This document shows, one piece after another, positions 25,074 to 37,748 of a stretch of 64,000 bases of DNA. Both the position numbers and the translations under genes were made by a program. The number at the start of each line of letters is the position of its first letter. Position 1 is the first letter of the stretch. This DNA is from Piliocolobus tephrosceles (lineage: Eukaryota > Chordata > Mammalia > Primates > Cercopithecidae): the NCBI RefSeq assembly GCF_002776525.5, contig NC_045437.1, positions 133,356,802 through 133,420,801 on the forward strand, read 5' to 3'. Below the pieces are notes generated by a model. The model searched no databases and was not told the DNA's origin. It saw nothing but the letters and a program-made list of their open reading frames with translations.

Positions 25074-25330
25074 GGTGTGGTGGCATGCATCTTTGGTCCC
25101 AGCTACTCAGGAGGCTGAGGTGGGAGGATTGCTTGAGCCTAGGAGATTGAGGCTACGGTGAGCTATGATCCTGCTGCTGCACTCCAGACTGGGTGAAAGA
25201 GTGAGACTATCTCACATAAAAAAAAAAAAAAAAAAAAGAAAGAGAGAAAAGAAAGAAAAGACCGAGAAAGAGAGAAAGAAGAGAAAGAAAGAAAGAAGAG
25301 AAAGAGAGAAAAGAAAGAGAGAAAGAAACA
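24924..25330 (+). repeat. AluJ-like with GA-rich tail
   Basis: A diverged full Alu with a long mid A-run and a tail that has become a GAAA/GAGA tract (25217-25330). Confidence 0.85.
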
Positions 25331-27124
25331 ATTCTCATTGAGATCCAGCCTGGTAGGCCTTCAGACCAGGCTGAAGTCAGGCTGCACCAAATTCTAACCT
25401 TGAGACACCTGAGCAGGTTACTTCACCACTCTGCTCCACAGAGGTCACCGTATCTGCAACACAGGGAATGACAATTGCCTTTTATACCTTACAGGGTAAA
25501 TAATTTGAAAGCATTTAAGACATTGTGGAGTGTATGTAGACATAAGGAGTGGTTTCCTAGAGTCCACAAATTTATACTTAATCACTCAGCTATTCCTAAT
25601 AAGGGCAATTTGTGGAGGAGGCCCATTATTCAAGCTCCAGCAAAGGGCTTGTGGAAGCCTTTGCTTGCCCTTACTGATCTCACCTTGCTTCCCAAGTGCT
25701 CAGAATCCATGATTCCTTGTGGTTTGATCTTAAATCACTAATTCCAATTCAAATTGCTATTTCAGAAAAAAAAATGACATTATATATATACATACATTTC
25801 TGTCCCTGGTTCTGTGTGAAAAGCTGTGGGAGTGTTTGTGGAGGATGGGTTTAAAAACAGAACCGAGGTTTCCTTTTTAAAAAATGTTTCATTTTCCACC
25901 GTGATCCTTGGGATTCCAAGTTCAGTGATTACAAATACTTTACAATGAGAATCCCAATCAGTCAGGTTTTCATTCTAAGGGGCACATTATTTCAGATGGT
26001 ATCGTTTTTAGACGTATTTCTCCCTGTTGTTCCTTTGCTGTCTTTTCACCTTCAGGAACAAGTTGCCTAAAAACAGAAAAGACTATTACATGTATATTTG
26101 GTTAGATCTTAAGCAAAAATAACTCCCTGACCTCTGAGTTCTACTTGTGTAAAAAGGAGAGCATATGGTCTTTTGAAGCCACTGTGTTGGAAATCCGGAG
26201 GCTTGTCTTTTGGTCCTAGTTTTGCAACTAACAGAAGAATAATCTTAAGCAAGGAGCCTCACCTCTGTTTCCCCACCTATTAAATGAAGTAGGTTGGATG
26301 CACTCCAACATCCTTCTGAATGTGGAAAATTACATGAGTTAAAACAAAGGGCATGCCCCTCCCAGGCTTAAGGCACTTCCCTAGCTCTCCACTGCCCCCC
26401 GATAAAGCCCAGACTCTCTCCAGTGGCAGGAGAGGGTCTTCAAGAGCTGGCAGCTATCTCTCCCTGTGAACAAGCTTGCTGTGCTTCAGTTAAAAGGAAC
26501 AGCTTTTAGTTCCTCAAACTTGCTGTGTTCTTTGTTGTGCTTGACATTCGTACATGCAAGGCTTCTTGAATGGCGCTTTCTGTGCCGGCATTCCCTCCCT
26601 CCACATTCCACACTTTCTCCCAGTTTACCTGATGAAGTTCGGTTCATCTTTCTGGTATCCGTTTAGATGCTGCTTCCTCCAAGATTCCTACATGTCTGGG
26701 TTAGCTTGAGATTGGTTGTCTATGTGCCCTTAGCTGCCTGGGCTCCCTCTATCATCCCACGTATAATCTGCAATATAATTGTCAATACACTTGCCTGTAT
26801 TCCACCATGAGACCATAAAATCTAAGGGAGCAGGGGTATGTCTGTCTTGCTTTCCCATTGCATCCTCGGAGCCTGGTACTTAGCAGGAGTTCAGCAAAAA
26901 TGGATGGAATGAACACCCATAGATGACATTTTTAAACTTTGCCACTGAAATGTATAGCTATCTGTCTACTGCCTTCAGATTTCCTTCACATCCAACCCCA
27001 AGCTGTGCCATCAGCAATGAAATGGTAGAGGATATCAATAAGAATTGCTTTGGTACTTGCAAAGCTGTGGCCCATGTGTCGTCCATGTGGCAGCATTGCC
27101 TTGTGTTTTAGAAAAGCTTCAAGT

Positions 27125-27404
27125 TATAATTCCAGCACTTTGGGAGGCCGAGGCAGGTAGATTGCCTGAGGTCAGGAGTTCGAGCCCAGCCTGGCCAACA
27201 TAGTGAAACCCCATTTCTACTAAAAGTACAAAAAATTAGCTGGGCGTGGTGGTGGGCGCCTGTAATCCCAGCTACTCAGCAGGGTGAGGCAGGAGAATTG
27301 CTTGAACCCGGGAGGTAGAGGTTGTGGTGAGCCAAGATCACGCCATTACACTTCAGCCTGGGCAACAAGAGCGAAACTCCGTCTCAAAAAAAAAAAAAAA
27401 AAAA
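27125..27404 (+). repeat. Alu, 5'-truncated
   Basis: It starts at TAATTCCAGCACTTTGGGAG, lacking about 30 bases, and ends in an A tail. Confidence 0.9.
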
Positions 27405-27499
27405 TTTAAAACTATCAGGAGACTCTGCTTTATAGACACCAGTAATGAAGTATCTGGAATGGGCATGAAGGGAAAACATAAATAATAATAATAACACAA

Positions 27500-27670
27500 T
27501 AATGGCTAACATTTACCAAGTACATTATCTCATATAATTTTTCACAATTTTTCTATGAGGAAAATATAATCATTTTTCCCATTTTTATAATTGAGGCAAT
27601 TAAGGTTTAATAATTTGCCCAAGGTAGTGAAGTCAAACCCATGCTTTTTACCACAATCTCATACAGCCTC
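27500..27670 (+). repeat. MIR-like remnant
   Basis: The sequence has the CATTTACCAAGTAC, CCCATTTTTATAATTGAGGC and CCAAGGTAGTGAAG pattern of an MIR. Confidence 0.5.
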
Positions 27671-28031
27671 ACTTTCCCTCTTCCAAGCTAAGTCCGTGTA
27701 TTTACTAATATGCTCCCTTATTCTAAAAACATATTAAATGTAAGTTACATAATTAAATGTAATACATTATGTTAAAAAATTAAAAATCAGCAAGAAATTG
27801 TTTAAAAGGAAGGCAGAGTACAAAGATGAGATGGACAATCAAATGTACCAAACTGTAAACAAAACAACAAAAATCAATCACAAGTCTACCTGCTATGAAC
27901 TTGCTAACATTTGGTTCCAAGTATTTATGTGGGTGGCAGGAAAAGAGAAACGTGATGGTCAGTTACAGAATTTACATTGGCCATTCTGTAGATAGAACCT
28001 GACCACTTGCTCAAAATTACCTCATTTTATA

Positions 28032-28152
28032 GGCAGGAGAATCGCTTGCACCCAGGAGGGGGAGGTTGCAGTGAGCCAAGATGGTGCAGCTGCATTCCAG
28101 CCTGGGCAACAGAGCAAAACACTATCTCAAACAAAACAAAGCAAAACAAAAA
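28032..28152 (+). repeat. Alu 3' fragment
   Basis: The last third of an Alu, from AGGCAGGAGAATCGCTTGCA to a CAAAA-rich tail, about 100 bp from an Alu of opposite orientation. Confidence 0.85.
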
Positions 28153-28257
28153 AGTACATCCTTTAGATTCTTGTGAAGGTTATATGAAATGATAATGTAA
28201 CACACTAAGCAGTTTGGTACATAATAAATGCTCAGAAATGGGATAATTATTATGATT

Positions 28258-28547
28258 TTCTTTTTGAGATGGAGTCTCACTCTGTCACCCAGGCTGGAGT
28301 ACAGTGGCGTGATCTTGGCTCACTGCAACCTCCATCTCCCAGGTTCAGGTGATTCTCCTGCCTCAGCCTCCCGAGTAGCTGGGATTACGGGTGTGTGCCC
28401 CCACACCTGGCTAATTTTTGTATTTTTAGCAGAGATAGAGTTTCACCACGTTAGCCGGGCTGGTCTTGAACTCCTGATCTCAGGCGATCCTCCCGTCTCA
28501 ATCTCCCAAAGTGCTGGGATTACAGGTGTGTGCCACCACACCTGGCC
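28258..28547 (-). repeat. AluS-like
   Basis: A full minus-strand Alu, from TTTTTGAGATGGAGTCTCAC to CACACCTGGCC. Confidence 0.9.
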
Positions 28548-28751
28548 TGTGGCCATCTCTTGTTGCTATTGTGGTGAACTCAAGTGTTGCCAGTATCCAC
28601 TTCAAGTGCTGTGTGATGCTAATTATCTCTGAGTGAGCAATTCATCTCTGCAGTTAATTGGATATCAGAGTAAAATGTGATATCTCCTGGTTCTCATGAT
28701 AAAACATTTTTCATCATGTTTAGTGTAATACAGAAAACCTTGAATAACACC

Positions 28752-30753
28752 ATGGAACCCACGTGAAGTGACACCAGTGATGCTGAAAGTGTTCCCCAAA
28801 AGCAGAGAAAAGTCATGACATTACAAGAAAATAACTGAATTGCTTGATATATAGCATAGATTGAGGTCTGCAGCTGCAGTTGTCCATCATTTTAAGATGA
28901 ATGAATTTAGCGCAAAGACCACTGTAGAAAGAAAGGAAGGAAGGAAGGAAGGAAGGAAGGAAGGAAGGAAGGGAGGGAGGGAGGGAGGGAGGGAGGGAGG
29001 AAGAGAGAGAAAGAGAGAGGGAGGGAGTGAGGGAGAGAGAGAGAGAAAAGAAAAGAAAAAGAAAAGAAAGAAAGAAAAAATAAATTCATGAAGCAGTAGC
29101 TGCAGCTCCCAGCAGGTATGAAAACCTTGCACTTTTGGTGAAATACCATTTTAGTTCATATTGAAAATGCAGGTTTTAGGTGGGTGCATTGCTATAAAGA
29201 TTGCTATAAGAAAGATGTACCCATAGACTCTAATATGAGTCAGGAAAAAGTGAAGTCCTTATATGATAACTTAAGGCAAAAGAAAGGTGAAGGATCTAAA
29301 GCCGAATAATTTAATACCAGCAAAGATGGTTTGATAATTTTAGAAAGAGGTTTGGCTTAAAAAATGTCAAGATAACAGGAGAAGCAGCTTCTGCCGACCA
29401 AGAGGCAGCAGATGAATTATCAGATGCCATTAAAATTCATGGAGGGGAAAGGATAACTAATTGCCTGAACAGGTTTTTAATTTGGATGAAAGTACCCTAT
29501 TCTGGGGGGAAAAATGCCACAAAGAACATTGATTAATAAGGAAAAGAAGCGATCACCAGGATTTAAGATAGGAAAGGATAGGCGAACTCTGCTCTTTTGT
29601 GCAAATGCAGTCAGGCTTATCATCGGGACTGCCCTTACCTATAAAGCTGCTAATCCCTAAGTCTTGAAGGGAAATGTTAAACACCAGCTGCCAGTCTTTT
29701 GGTTGTACAACAAGAAGGCCTGGACAATGAGAACTCTTTCTGGATTAGTTCCATCCATGTTTTGTCCCTGAAGTCAGGAAGTACCTTGCCACTTAGAGTC
29801 TGCCTTTCAAGGTTCTTTTGATATTGGAGGATGCCTCTTGGTTATCTAGAACCCCATGAGTTCAACACTGAAGGCATCAAAGTGGTCTACTTGCTCCCAA
29901 AAACATATCTAATCCAGCCTCTATATCAGGGGGTCATAAGGGCCTTTAATTCTCATTATATATGATACTCTTTGGAAAAGATTGTCAACGCTGTGAAAGA
30001 GAACCCTGATAGAACATCAAGAAAGTCTAGAAGGATTACACTTTGAAGATGCCATCTTTGTGACAGAAAAAGCTATGAAAGCCATCAAGCCCAAAACAAC
30101 AAGTTCCTGCTGGAGAAAACTGTGTTCAGATGTTGTGCATAACTTCACAGGATTTACAGCAGAGCCAATCAAGAAAATCATGAAAGAGATTGAGCATATG
30201 GTGAAAAGGTGGGTGAGAGGTCTGTGGGAAGGGTCTCAAGATATGGATCTTGGAGAAATCAAGAGCTAATAGATGCCACTCCAGAGGGATTGACAGAAGA
30301 TGACAACTTGATGGAGATGAACCAGTACCAGACAATGAGGAAGAAGAGGTAAAAGAGGCAATATCAGAAAACAAATTGATGTTAGACAATCTGGCAACGG
30401 GTTTTGGTTACTCAAGATGACTTTTGACTTCTGTTGTCACATGGACCCTTCTATGATGTGGGCACTGAAACTAAGGCAAATAGTGAAAGAAGGATTTGTA
30501 TTATACAGAAACATTTTTAGAGAAATGAGAAGGCAAAAAGTCAGACAGAAGTTATGATGTATTTCTGTAAAGTTACATTGAGTGTACCTGCCTCTCCTGC
30601 CTCCGCTTCCACCTCCTCCACCTTTTCTGCTTCTATTACTCTTGAGATAGCAAAACCAACTCTCCTTTTCCTCCTTCTCCTCAACCTTCTCAATGTGAAG
30701 ACGATGAGGATGAAGACCTTTATGATGATCCACCTCCATTTAATGAATACTAA
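28752..30753 (+). pseudogene. Tigger1-like transposase pseudogene
   Basis: Cut-and-paste transposases of this family have an N-terminal CENP-B-type DNA-binding region and a DDD/DDE catalytic core. Recognisable remnants include the RRLRSAAAV-type segment (here IEVCSCSCP in one frame), KVKITGEAASADQEAADE near 29370 and SCWRKLC near 30105. The first catalytic Asp survives (QVFNLDES, 29485-29487). The second reads Glu-Asp where Asp-Asn is expected (29827-29832). The third, in PLDQGVI, reads Tyr (29924-29926). Many stops, frameshifts and the purine tract make it nonfunctional. The C-terminal acid-rich end and stop lie at 30690-30753. Confidence 0.8.
28929..29080. repeat. GGAA/GGGA/GAAA purine tract
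   Basis: About 150 bases of nearly pure purine: (GGAA)n, then (GGGA)n, then GAGA and GAAA runs. It grew from an A/G-rich spot in the transposase region. Confidence 0.95.
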
Positions 30754-31668
30754 ATATATTTTCTCTTCCATTTGATATTCTAAATAACATTTTCTTTTCT
30801 GCAACTATTTTGTTTGTTATAAGAATACAGTATATAATAATGTAAGACATATAAAATATGTGTTAATCAACAGTTCGCATTATCAATAAGGTTTACAGTC
30901 AACAGTAGGCTATTAGCAGTTAAGTTTTTGGAACATTAAAAATTATACATGGATTTTTGACAGTGAAAGGGGTTGGGATCACTAACCTCCATGTTGTTCA
31001 AGGTCAACTGTGCTTGACTCCTTCAGTTGTCTCTCGTGTGATTGTGGCCAGGACTTGGTTTGGGCCTCAAGGGTCCTAGACCTATCATGAAAATAATGCA
31101 GGGAAAGAAGTTGGAATAAGATGCATTTTTATGCCTGCTAATTTCTCCACCTGAAATGTCCTTCCAGACCCTCTCATTCCTGGGAACTCTCATTTACCCT
31201 TCAATACACATCTCAAACTTCACTTCCCCTGTGAGGCCCTTCCTTATCCCTTAGGTGTGTTTACTTAATTCTCTGTGCTCTTGCTGTACTGTGACTGTAG
31301 CTACATTGCATAACCTACAACAGCTCTTTGCAATTATAGTTGGTTCTTATTATTCAGTAATTATGTTCTGTAAAGTTGCCATGAACACTGAGTTAACAAA
31401 TACTGAACCATTGCTTCTAGGAGAAATAAAGGGTTAGGTTCCTGCAAGCCCCTGTTCACCACACTTTTGTCAACTGATCAATACATAACCTTGTTTTATG
31501 CATGTTTCTGTTAAAAAAAAAACCTTATTTAATGTATATTATTGATTTATTAACATTGAACTCACAATCAACAGTACTATAACTCATACCTTATTAAGCT
31601 TATCGAAGTAACAGCTTTCTTGCAGTTAGGAACACTAGACAGCATGTCAGCACTACATTTTGGGGGAC

Positions 31669-31679
31669 ATTTTATTTAT

Positions 31680-31727
<48 letters not shown>

Positions 31728-31737
31728 NNNNNNNNNN

Positions 31738-31788
<51 letters not shown>
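31669..31788. repeat. (TATC)n tetranucleotide microsatellite
   Basis: A pure TATC array of at least 25 units around the 10-N gap, ending against an Alu. Confidence 0.97.
31728..31737. other. Small assembly gap, 10 N
   Basis: Ten N interrupt a (TATC)n microsatellite, a typical collapse point. Confidence 0.97.
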
Positions 31789-32076
31789 TAGATGAAGTCT
31801 TGCTCTGTCACCCAGGCTGGAGCACAGTGGCAGGATCTCATCTCACTGCAACCTCCACCTCCCAGATTCAAGCGATTCTCCTGCCTCAGCTTCCCAAATA
31901 GCTGCGACTACAGACATGCACCACCACACCCAACTAATTTTTGTATTTTTTTTTAGTAGAGATGGGGTTTCACTATATGTTGGCCAGGCTGGTCTCAAAT
32001 TCCTGACCTCAGGTGATCCACCCGCCTTAGCCTCTCAAAGTGCTGGGATTACAGGCGTGAGCCACCATGCCTGGCT
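31789..32076 (-). repeat. AluS-like
   Basis: A full minus-strand Alu; its T tail has been replaced by the TATC microsatellite. Confidence 0.9.
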
Positions 32077-32789
32077 GAGGGCCATTTTAAACAGCAAAGT
32101 CACCAGAAAAAAAGTACAGAAATGCAGAAAATGTGTCACTAAATAGACTGAGAAAAGCCACTTGTTTGTAGCATGAGAGCTGAACACCACTCTGTTTGAC
32201 CTCAGTTGGGAATGTGTATATGGAGCAACGCAAAATTTTCACTGCTCCACACTTGGCCATATCATGAATGACTGCAGGAAAAGCCTCCAGGATTGATTTT
32301 AGGGTTCTAAATAAATTTTAGCCAGTAGACAAACTCACCAATACAGAATCTACGAGTAATGAGAATCGATTGCATTTGTTTATGTGTTGAACTTTTTCAC
32401 TAGGCTGAGTCCTCTTATAGGAAGGATGGTGTCTGTACTAGGTATGTTCTCTTTGTCTCTCCAGATCCACTCCACTCTCTCACCCTGCACTCCGGTCCTG
32501 GAGACTGACCTCTATGGACTACGCTACTAGGGCCTCCTTGTCCTCTGCCTTCAGTGGGATTTGACCAATAGAAGACCCAGTTGATGGGAGGAAGGAAGGA
32601 GAGTGAGGCAGGGTATTGATGCCCCTGGCTTCCTCCCTGTGATGTTGCCTTGGGTTTCCTCTGTCCCTTACTAAAGGTCTTCTCCTTTAAGGAAGCACTC
32701 TCCAATATTCTCCTTCCATATTTAAATGACCACTCCCGCTCATCATCCCTTCCGGCCTAGGGGGTGATAACTACTTGTTTCAAGCTACT

Positions 32790-33152
32790 CAAGCTGCTAT
32801 AACGAAATACCTTACACTGGGTAATTTATAAACCACAGAAATTTATTTCTCACAGTGCTGGGGACTGGGAAGCTTAAGACCATGGTGCCAGCAGATTCAG
32901 TATCTGGTCAGGGTTCGCTTTCTGCTCCATAGATGACACCTTGTTGCTGTGTTCTCATATGGCAGAAGGGTAAAGGGCAGAAAGGGACTAACTCCTCAAA
33001 CCTTTTCGTAAGGGCAGTAATCTCATTCATAAGCGCAGAGCCCTCACGACCTGATCACCTCCTACAGGCCTCACCACTTAATACTATTGCATTGGAGATT
33101 GTTTCAATAGGAATTTTGGAGGAACACAAACATTCAAACCATAGCACGAGTG
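32790..33152 (-). mobile_element. ERVL-MaLR LTR (MLT1-like)
   Basis: On the minus strand it reads from GCTATGGTTTGAATGTTTGT through ACCTGATC-type and CCTTACGAAAAGG segments to GTTATAGCAGC. It is a solitary, diverged LTR with no coding remains. Confidence 0.75.
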
Positions 33153-34619
33153 CTCAGCTGTTGTTTTCCTCTGTACCACTTTCTAAGGTTCTCCCAAACT
33201 GACCCACACAGTTTTAAATAGTCCTTTGTGAAAAAGTTCTCCTCGAATTATACTAATTTGATTGTGAGATGCTTGGTCCCTAACTGATAAGATATCTTAG
33301 TCATCTTTTTAGATCATGTACCTAACAAAGAGCCATAGTAGGTGAATAGTAAACATTTATGAAATAAATAAATGACCTCTAAAACTCCTTCTACCACTCA
33401 TTGTCTGTATGATTCTGTTATCCTACAAGCCGACTATACATTGTACCTTAGGGAGAATCTCAAAGTCATTGCAGACACACTGTTACACAACCATACACAC
33501 CCCTAGTGCTGGTACCAAGGGGTGGCTCTGGGAAGTGAGCCTCAGTGCACCAAAATTTCAGCACCTTCCCCATTAAAGCCCACGCAAATTAGTATGTATT
33601 CTAAAGTAAAACCATGTGCTTACTGTTCAAATGCAGCTTCCACCCCTAACCCTCTCTTCCTGACCAGGCCACCTTCCCAAGCCTTCTAATTGGGAATCTG
33701 GAGCTGTTTCCGCACCTGATGATGCACACACTCCCTGTCTTGCTGAATGAGGCATTTCTCTCTCTTCCTCAAAAGGGTGGCCTTAGGTGTTAGGAGATTC
33801 TGAGAAGAGCAAGGTCTGCAGGAAAAATCCTCTGAGAAGCAGATCTATTCCTCCAATCTGCTTTTGACTATCTCGTGTGGATGATTTGTCAGTGGGATTC
33901 ACGCCCAGAGGTGAGTTCTAGAAAGGACTGCATGGAAGCCTTGAGCTTTCTCATCCATGCTCAGTGGTTGACTGGCACGCAAACTGGCTCCTGCAATGGA
34001 GCTGGGCATTTGGTGGACTGAAAGGCACAGAGTGCTCAGCACACCAAAACTATAACCACCCAGCCTTTATATTACTGGGGTGTTAAGAGGGAAAGCTATT
34101 TTGTTGTTATCCAACAGTAAGTGATGAACTCCAAATTACAATTTCCACGTGTCACCCACACAGCAGATGACAGTGAATGATTAGGAAAAATAATATGGTA
34201 CTGTAAACAAGGCAAAAAGCATCTCCGAATTAGTTTCTTTTCCACTGGCTTTGCCTTCCTCAAATCCATTCACTATGCTGCTGCCAGAATATACTCTTAA
34301 ATACAAATCACAAATTTGACCTTCTCTTGCTGTGCCATGACATCTTTTCTACCTATAGGGTGGATAGTTCTTGCCTAGATTTATAGATTCAGTTTCAATT
34401 TACCCACCTCTTTTATCATCCTTACCATTGCTGAGAAAATACACACACACACACACGTGTGCATGCACATGCTCTCCAGCAATAGTGAACTGACAATAGC
34501 TTCCCAATACATCCTGTTCTCTCTACCTGGAAAGTATTTCTCTTACTTCTGCCCACTTACTTACCTTGCAACTCATAAATTTATCTTCAAAACTGGGTTA
34601 GACAGTATAACCTTGTGAC

Positions 34620-34790
34620 AGTGCTTCTTAAACTTTAATGTGTATACAATTACCTGCAGATCTTGTTAATATGAAGATTCTTGCTCAGTAGGTGAGGAAG
34701 AAGCCTGAGAATCTGCATTTCTCACAACATGGTGATGCTATTGCTGCTTGTCCAGGGACCACACTTTGAGTATCAGGGCTCTAAGAAGTT
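34620..34790 (+). repeat. MER5-like DNA transposon remnant
   Basis: The order of AGTGCTTCTTAAACTTTAAT, AATCTGCATTTCTCACAA and CACACTTTGAGTATC follows the nonautonomous hAT element MER5A. Confidence 0.6.
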
Positions 34791-35170
34791 TCCCTTGGTG
34801 TCATCCTTTCCCTGATAGAATCCATCACTTTTTCTGGGCTCTTCTCTTCTTTGACCAGTTTTTTGTTGTTGCCCTAATTGTTGTATCATAATTTATTTCT
34901 TTATATGTTTTCCTTTTCAATCAGACTAGGAATTTTTTAGAAGTAAAGACTATGCCTTTTCCATCTTTGTTCTCATGAGGATACATACACTGAGCTGTGT
35001 GCATGACCCATAGGAACATTTGATATTTACTTGTTGAATGAATGTTGTTCAATGATATGTAGTCTTTCATTGTCTGTGGAAAATGAAACCATGTAACCAT
35101 TTTTACTTAAGGAAAATTTCTGAGAGTTTGCGATTTAAATAAACACAGAACCCAGGCCCTATGCACCACA

Positions 35171-35176
35171 TTTATT
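35171..35176 (-). terminator. ITK: Probable ITK polyadenylation signal
   Basis: The plus strand TTTATT is AATAAA on the gene strand, preceded by an A/T-rich stretch. It is the most distal canonical hexamer before sequence that no longer fits the expected UTR length. The call rests on the hexamer and spacing from the stop codon. Confidence 0.55.
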
Positions 35177-36249
35177 AAAACATAACTTTAATATTGCTAT
35201 ATTCAACTTTTAACTCTGTGTGCTCTACAAAGGATAACAGGTATTTGTAACATTTTTATTTTGAACACTAGCAGTGACTGTACATTAATAAATATGCATC
35301 TGATCCAAATATAAATACATAGTCTCAAAAGGTACAAAATGCAAAATCTACAAAATAAAACTAGAACCAAAACTCTGCATAAGGGAGTTCTCTACAAACA
35401 CAGGGGACCATTTACAAAACGTGAGAAGAGAAAAACCAGGCAGGAAGCCCATTTTGCGGGATAGGACACTGGGAGGTGAAGTATCTACACATGTCCAGTT
35501 AAGGCTTTGATGAATCTGAGCTTGAAAAAGATAATGCACAGGGGAATTTTCTAAACCAAACCACAGAGATCAGTCAATTCCAATGTTTTCTTTCTAGACT
35601 GAATGTTCCAGAAATCATCTCTAATTAAGGGTTCCAAAAGATAATGTACAAAATTCTAAAAAGTAAACAGAGATAATTTTGGATAAGCTGAGTAAAATCA
35701 TCTTCTGAATGACAGTTTTATCTTGAGGCTCTCCACTTCACAATAACTATAATTAAAAGTTATGCATCTGAATCTCAAGTCAGTCAAAATGTCACATGAT
35801 TTAGAAAGAGCCAATTGCAACATCATCCTGTCTTGTGTCCGGGAATGTCCCTCCTCATGAAGTGTTCAAGAAGACTACAGCTGAAAGTTGGAATGATAAT
35901 TAAAGGAAGAACTCATACTTCTACAGAAGAATCTTTTAAAGTTGCTTTGAAGCTCGTCTATAAATGGCTTCAAGCAACATGACTGGTGGGTTGTGAGAAT
36001 TAAAGGGTTCATTAACTGAATAACTCCAAAGTTATTAACATGACCAAGGTAAGGATACAGAGTAGGAAAAGGAAAATCCTATTCCAAGTTGGAGGGCCAT
36101 GCCATCAACCACAGTGGTCTGTGCCAGAGCAACACTATTCGCTAGTGGTTCTACATTTACTTCTTTACTGACTTTCCATTTTTCTTCTCTGTTGTATTTA
36201 TTCCCTCTTCAATCCCTTTCATTTTCAGTAGGTGGGGGGCAGTGTCAAA

Positions 36250-36500
36250 TAGGAATAAAGAATCTGTGTATTGGGGTCAGACAGATTTGGGCTAGAATAC
36301 CAGCTCTAGACTTTCTAGTTCCGTCACTTCGGGCGGATGTCTTGGTTTTTTAAAGCCTCAGTTACATTATTTGTAAAATGGGAATAATAATACTGCCTCA
36401 TGGAGATGTGAACCCAGGGTGAACAGAGATTGTGTAGGAAAGTCTCCTAGCTTAGCACATATACACCTTGCATACAGAAGTGCTCAACCCAGAGTAGGCA
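36250..36500 (+). repeat. MIR-like remnant in ITK 3'UTR
   Basis: GTTCCGTCACTTCGGGCGGA, CCTCAGTTACATTATTTGTA and AAAATGGGAATAATAATACT follow the MIR order. Confidence 0.65.
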
Positions 36501-37676
36501 TTCTCGTGCCTCTTGGAAGCACCCCAGTCAGTGCCTGACTGTTTCCATCCTGATGGTTTGAGCAAGAACAGACTCTTTATTTCTCTCCTAGAATTTTAGG
36601 AGGCTTGGAGTCTCAACCTTAAAATTGCTCAACCCTAGGGCCTAAACAAGTTTCAATTGATCGCCAAAGCAACACTGACCAACACAATGCTGCCCTCTGT
36701 TGATGAGGATCGGATAGTGCAGAGAGGGGGCTGATTCCCAGAGGCTGGAAAAAAGGATGCCCGTCAGAGTCAGTATTCAGAAGTCATCATTTCTTCTCAG
36801 GATGCTGGTGGAAGCATTCTGTGCTGAAGAGGAGACATAGTCACCTGCACAGCTTTGTATAAAAGATGAGCATGGGAGTGATAAAACCTAAGGTCTCTTC
36901 TTGTACCACGTGGTTCTCCACCGTCAGATGTTCTCTTGTTCTGGCGCAGATATCAGATACCCAATGATCCAAGCATGGGACCTGAACTGCTCACCCCAAT
37001 CCATCCAACGGGTCTCACCATGCTTCCTTCAAGGAGAGAGGTAGCAGCATACTCTGTAAAACCTCATAGAGCTGCTTCTCAGAATATCCGGCCTCCTGTG
37101 TGAGCTGTTCTATCATTCTCTACGGCAGGAAGCTGTGGCTGACAGCATCACAGCAACAGGGCACACTCACTCTAACCTTAGTTAACTCACCAGTTTTCTT
37201 AGAAAAAGAGTCATGCTCTTTGTTCCCCTTGCCTCCATATCCTGGGATACTGTGTTGTTGGGTCAAATAAAAAGTCCCTGGAACCATAAACTTTAGATTC
37301 ATGTTAAAAGTAACAATAAAAATAGCAATCTGGGTCTTACTCATGTCTCTCTCTATTACTAAGAAGTGCAAGAATGCTGCCTGAAAGCTGTCAGGTTGAG
37401 GTTTGTGCACCACATGTGACAAGAGGCTAGAGGGAGCGCAGAGACACCATTTCTGTTCTGGCCTGGCTCCCAGCTTGGTGGCTGACCCTCCAGCTGTGGC
37501 TTGACTGCCAGCTGTGGTCAGGATGCTGCTTCCATGGTGACTCAGGGACTGATGCCACAGGCCAGGCTGCCTCTGGAGGGTCCTGGGTTGGTGGCAGCTT
37601 CTAATGCTCTATGGAAGGAGGACATATCCTTCCTCTGTTCAGGATCTGCAGCCCGTGGCCTGGTACTCAGTCTCTA

Positions 37677-37748
37677 CTAAACTCCCGATTCTGCAATTTC
37701 AGCCAGTTGACGCAGCAGTCTGGAGAAGGCTGGCCGATCTTCTGGTCT
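37677..37748 (-). CDS. ITK: ITK exon 17, coding part and stop
   Basis: The terminal coding segment has 23 codons plus TAG: RPEDRPAFSRLLRQLAEIAE followed by SGV and stop. RPEDRP is the conserved arginine motif of the last kinase subdomain, which pairs with the SPE glutamate. The final residue is Val (GTT, 37680-37682), where I recall Leu in human and mouse. The acceptor is CCCTCTCCAG. The exon continues as the 3'UTR to about 35150. Confidence 0.95.
   Translation of the reverse strand, partial: RPEDRPAFSRLLRQLAEIAESGV

Larger units (their letters stand above)
28690..31010 (+). mobile_element. Tigger1-like DNA transposon, decayed
   Basis: This pogo/Tigger (Tc1-mariner superfamily) element retains most of the transposase region and its right terminal part, ending GTTGTTCAAGGTCAACTG with a TG where a TA target is usual. 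The left terminal repeat is missing or unrecognisable, so it is 5'-truncated. A GGAA-rich tract has expanded inside the N-terminal coding region (28929-29080). Confidence 0.85.
24321..35149. other. Spacer between ITK 3' end and CYFIP2 promoter
   Basis: About 11 kb without a recognisable gene. It holds several Alus, a Tigger1-like transposon, a (TATC)n microsatellite with a small gap, a MaLR LTR and a MER5-like remnant. The segments 25340-27120, 32080-32780 and 33160-34600 show nothing I can name. Confidence 0.75.
35150..37676 (-). other. ITK: ITK 3'UTR
   Basis: This is the noncoding continuation of the last exon. A minus-strand AATAAA lies at 35171-35176, which would put cleavage near 35150-35156. 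The resulting UTR of about 2.5 kb is close to that of the human transcript. Further AATAAA-like hexamers near 35250 could serve as earlier sites. No Alu or L1 lies inside. An MIR-like remnant occurs around 36250-36460. The end is inferred from the signal and from length, not observed. Confidence 0.65.

Noticed and set aside
28861..29149. Frames rich in Lys/Glu/Arg or Ser/Pro/Leu
   Set aside because: Simple translation of the GGAA purine tract.
31669..31788. Regular repeat array, considered as CRISPR-like
   Set aside because: A pure 4-bp microsatellite without spacers, in a primate genome.
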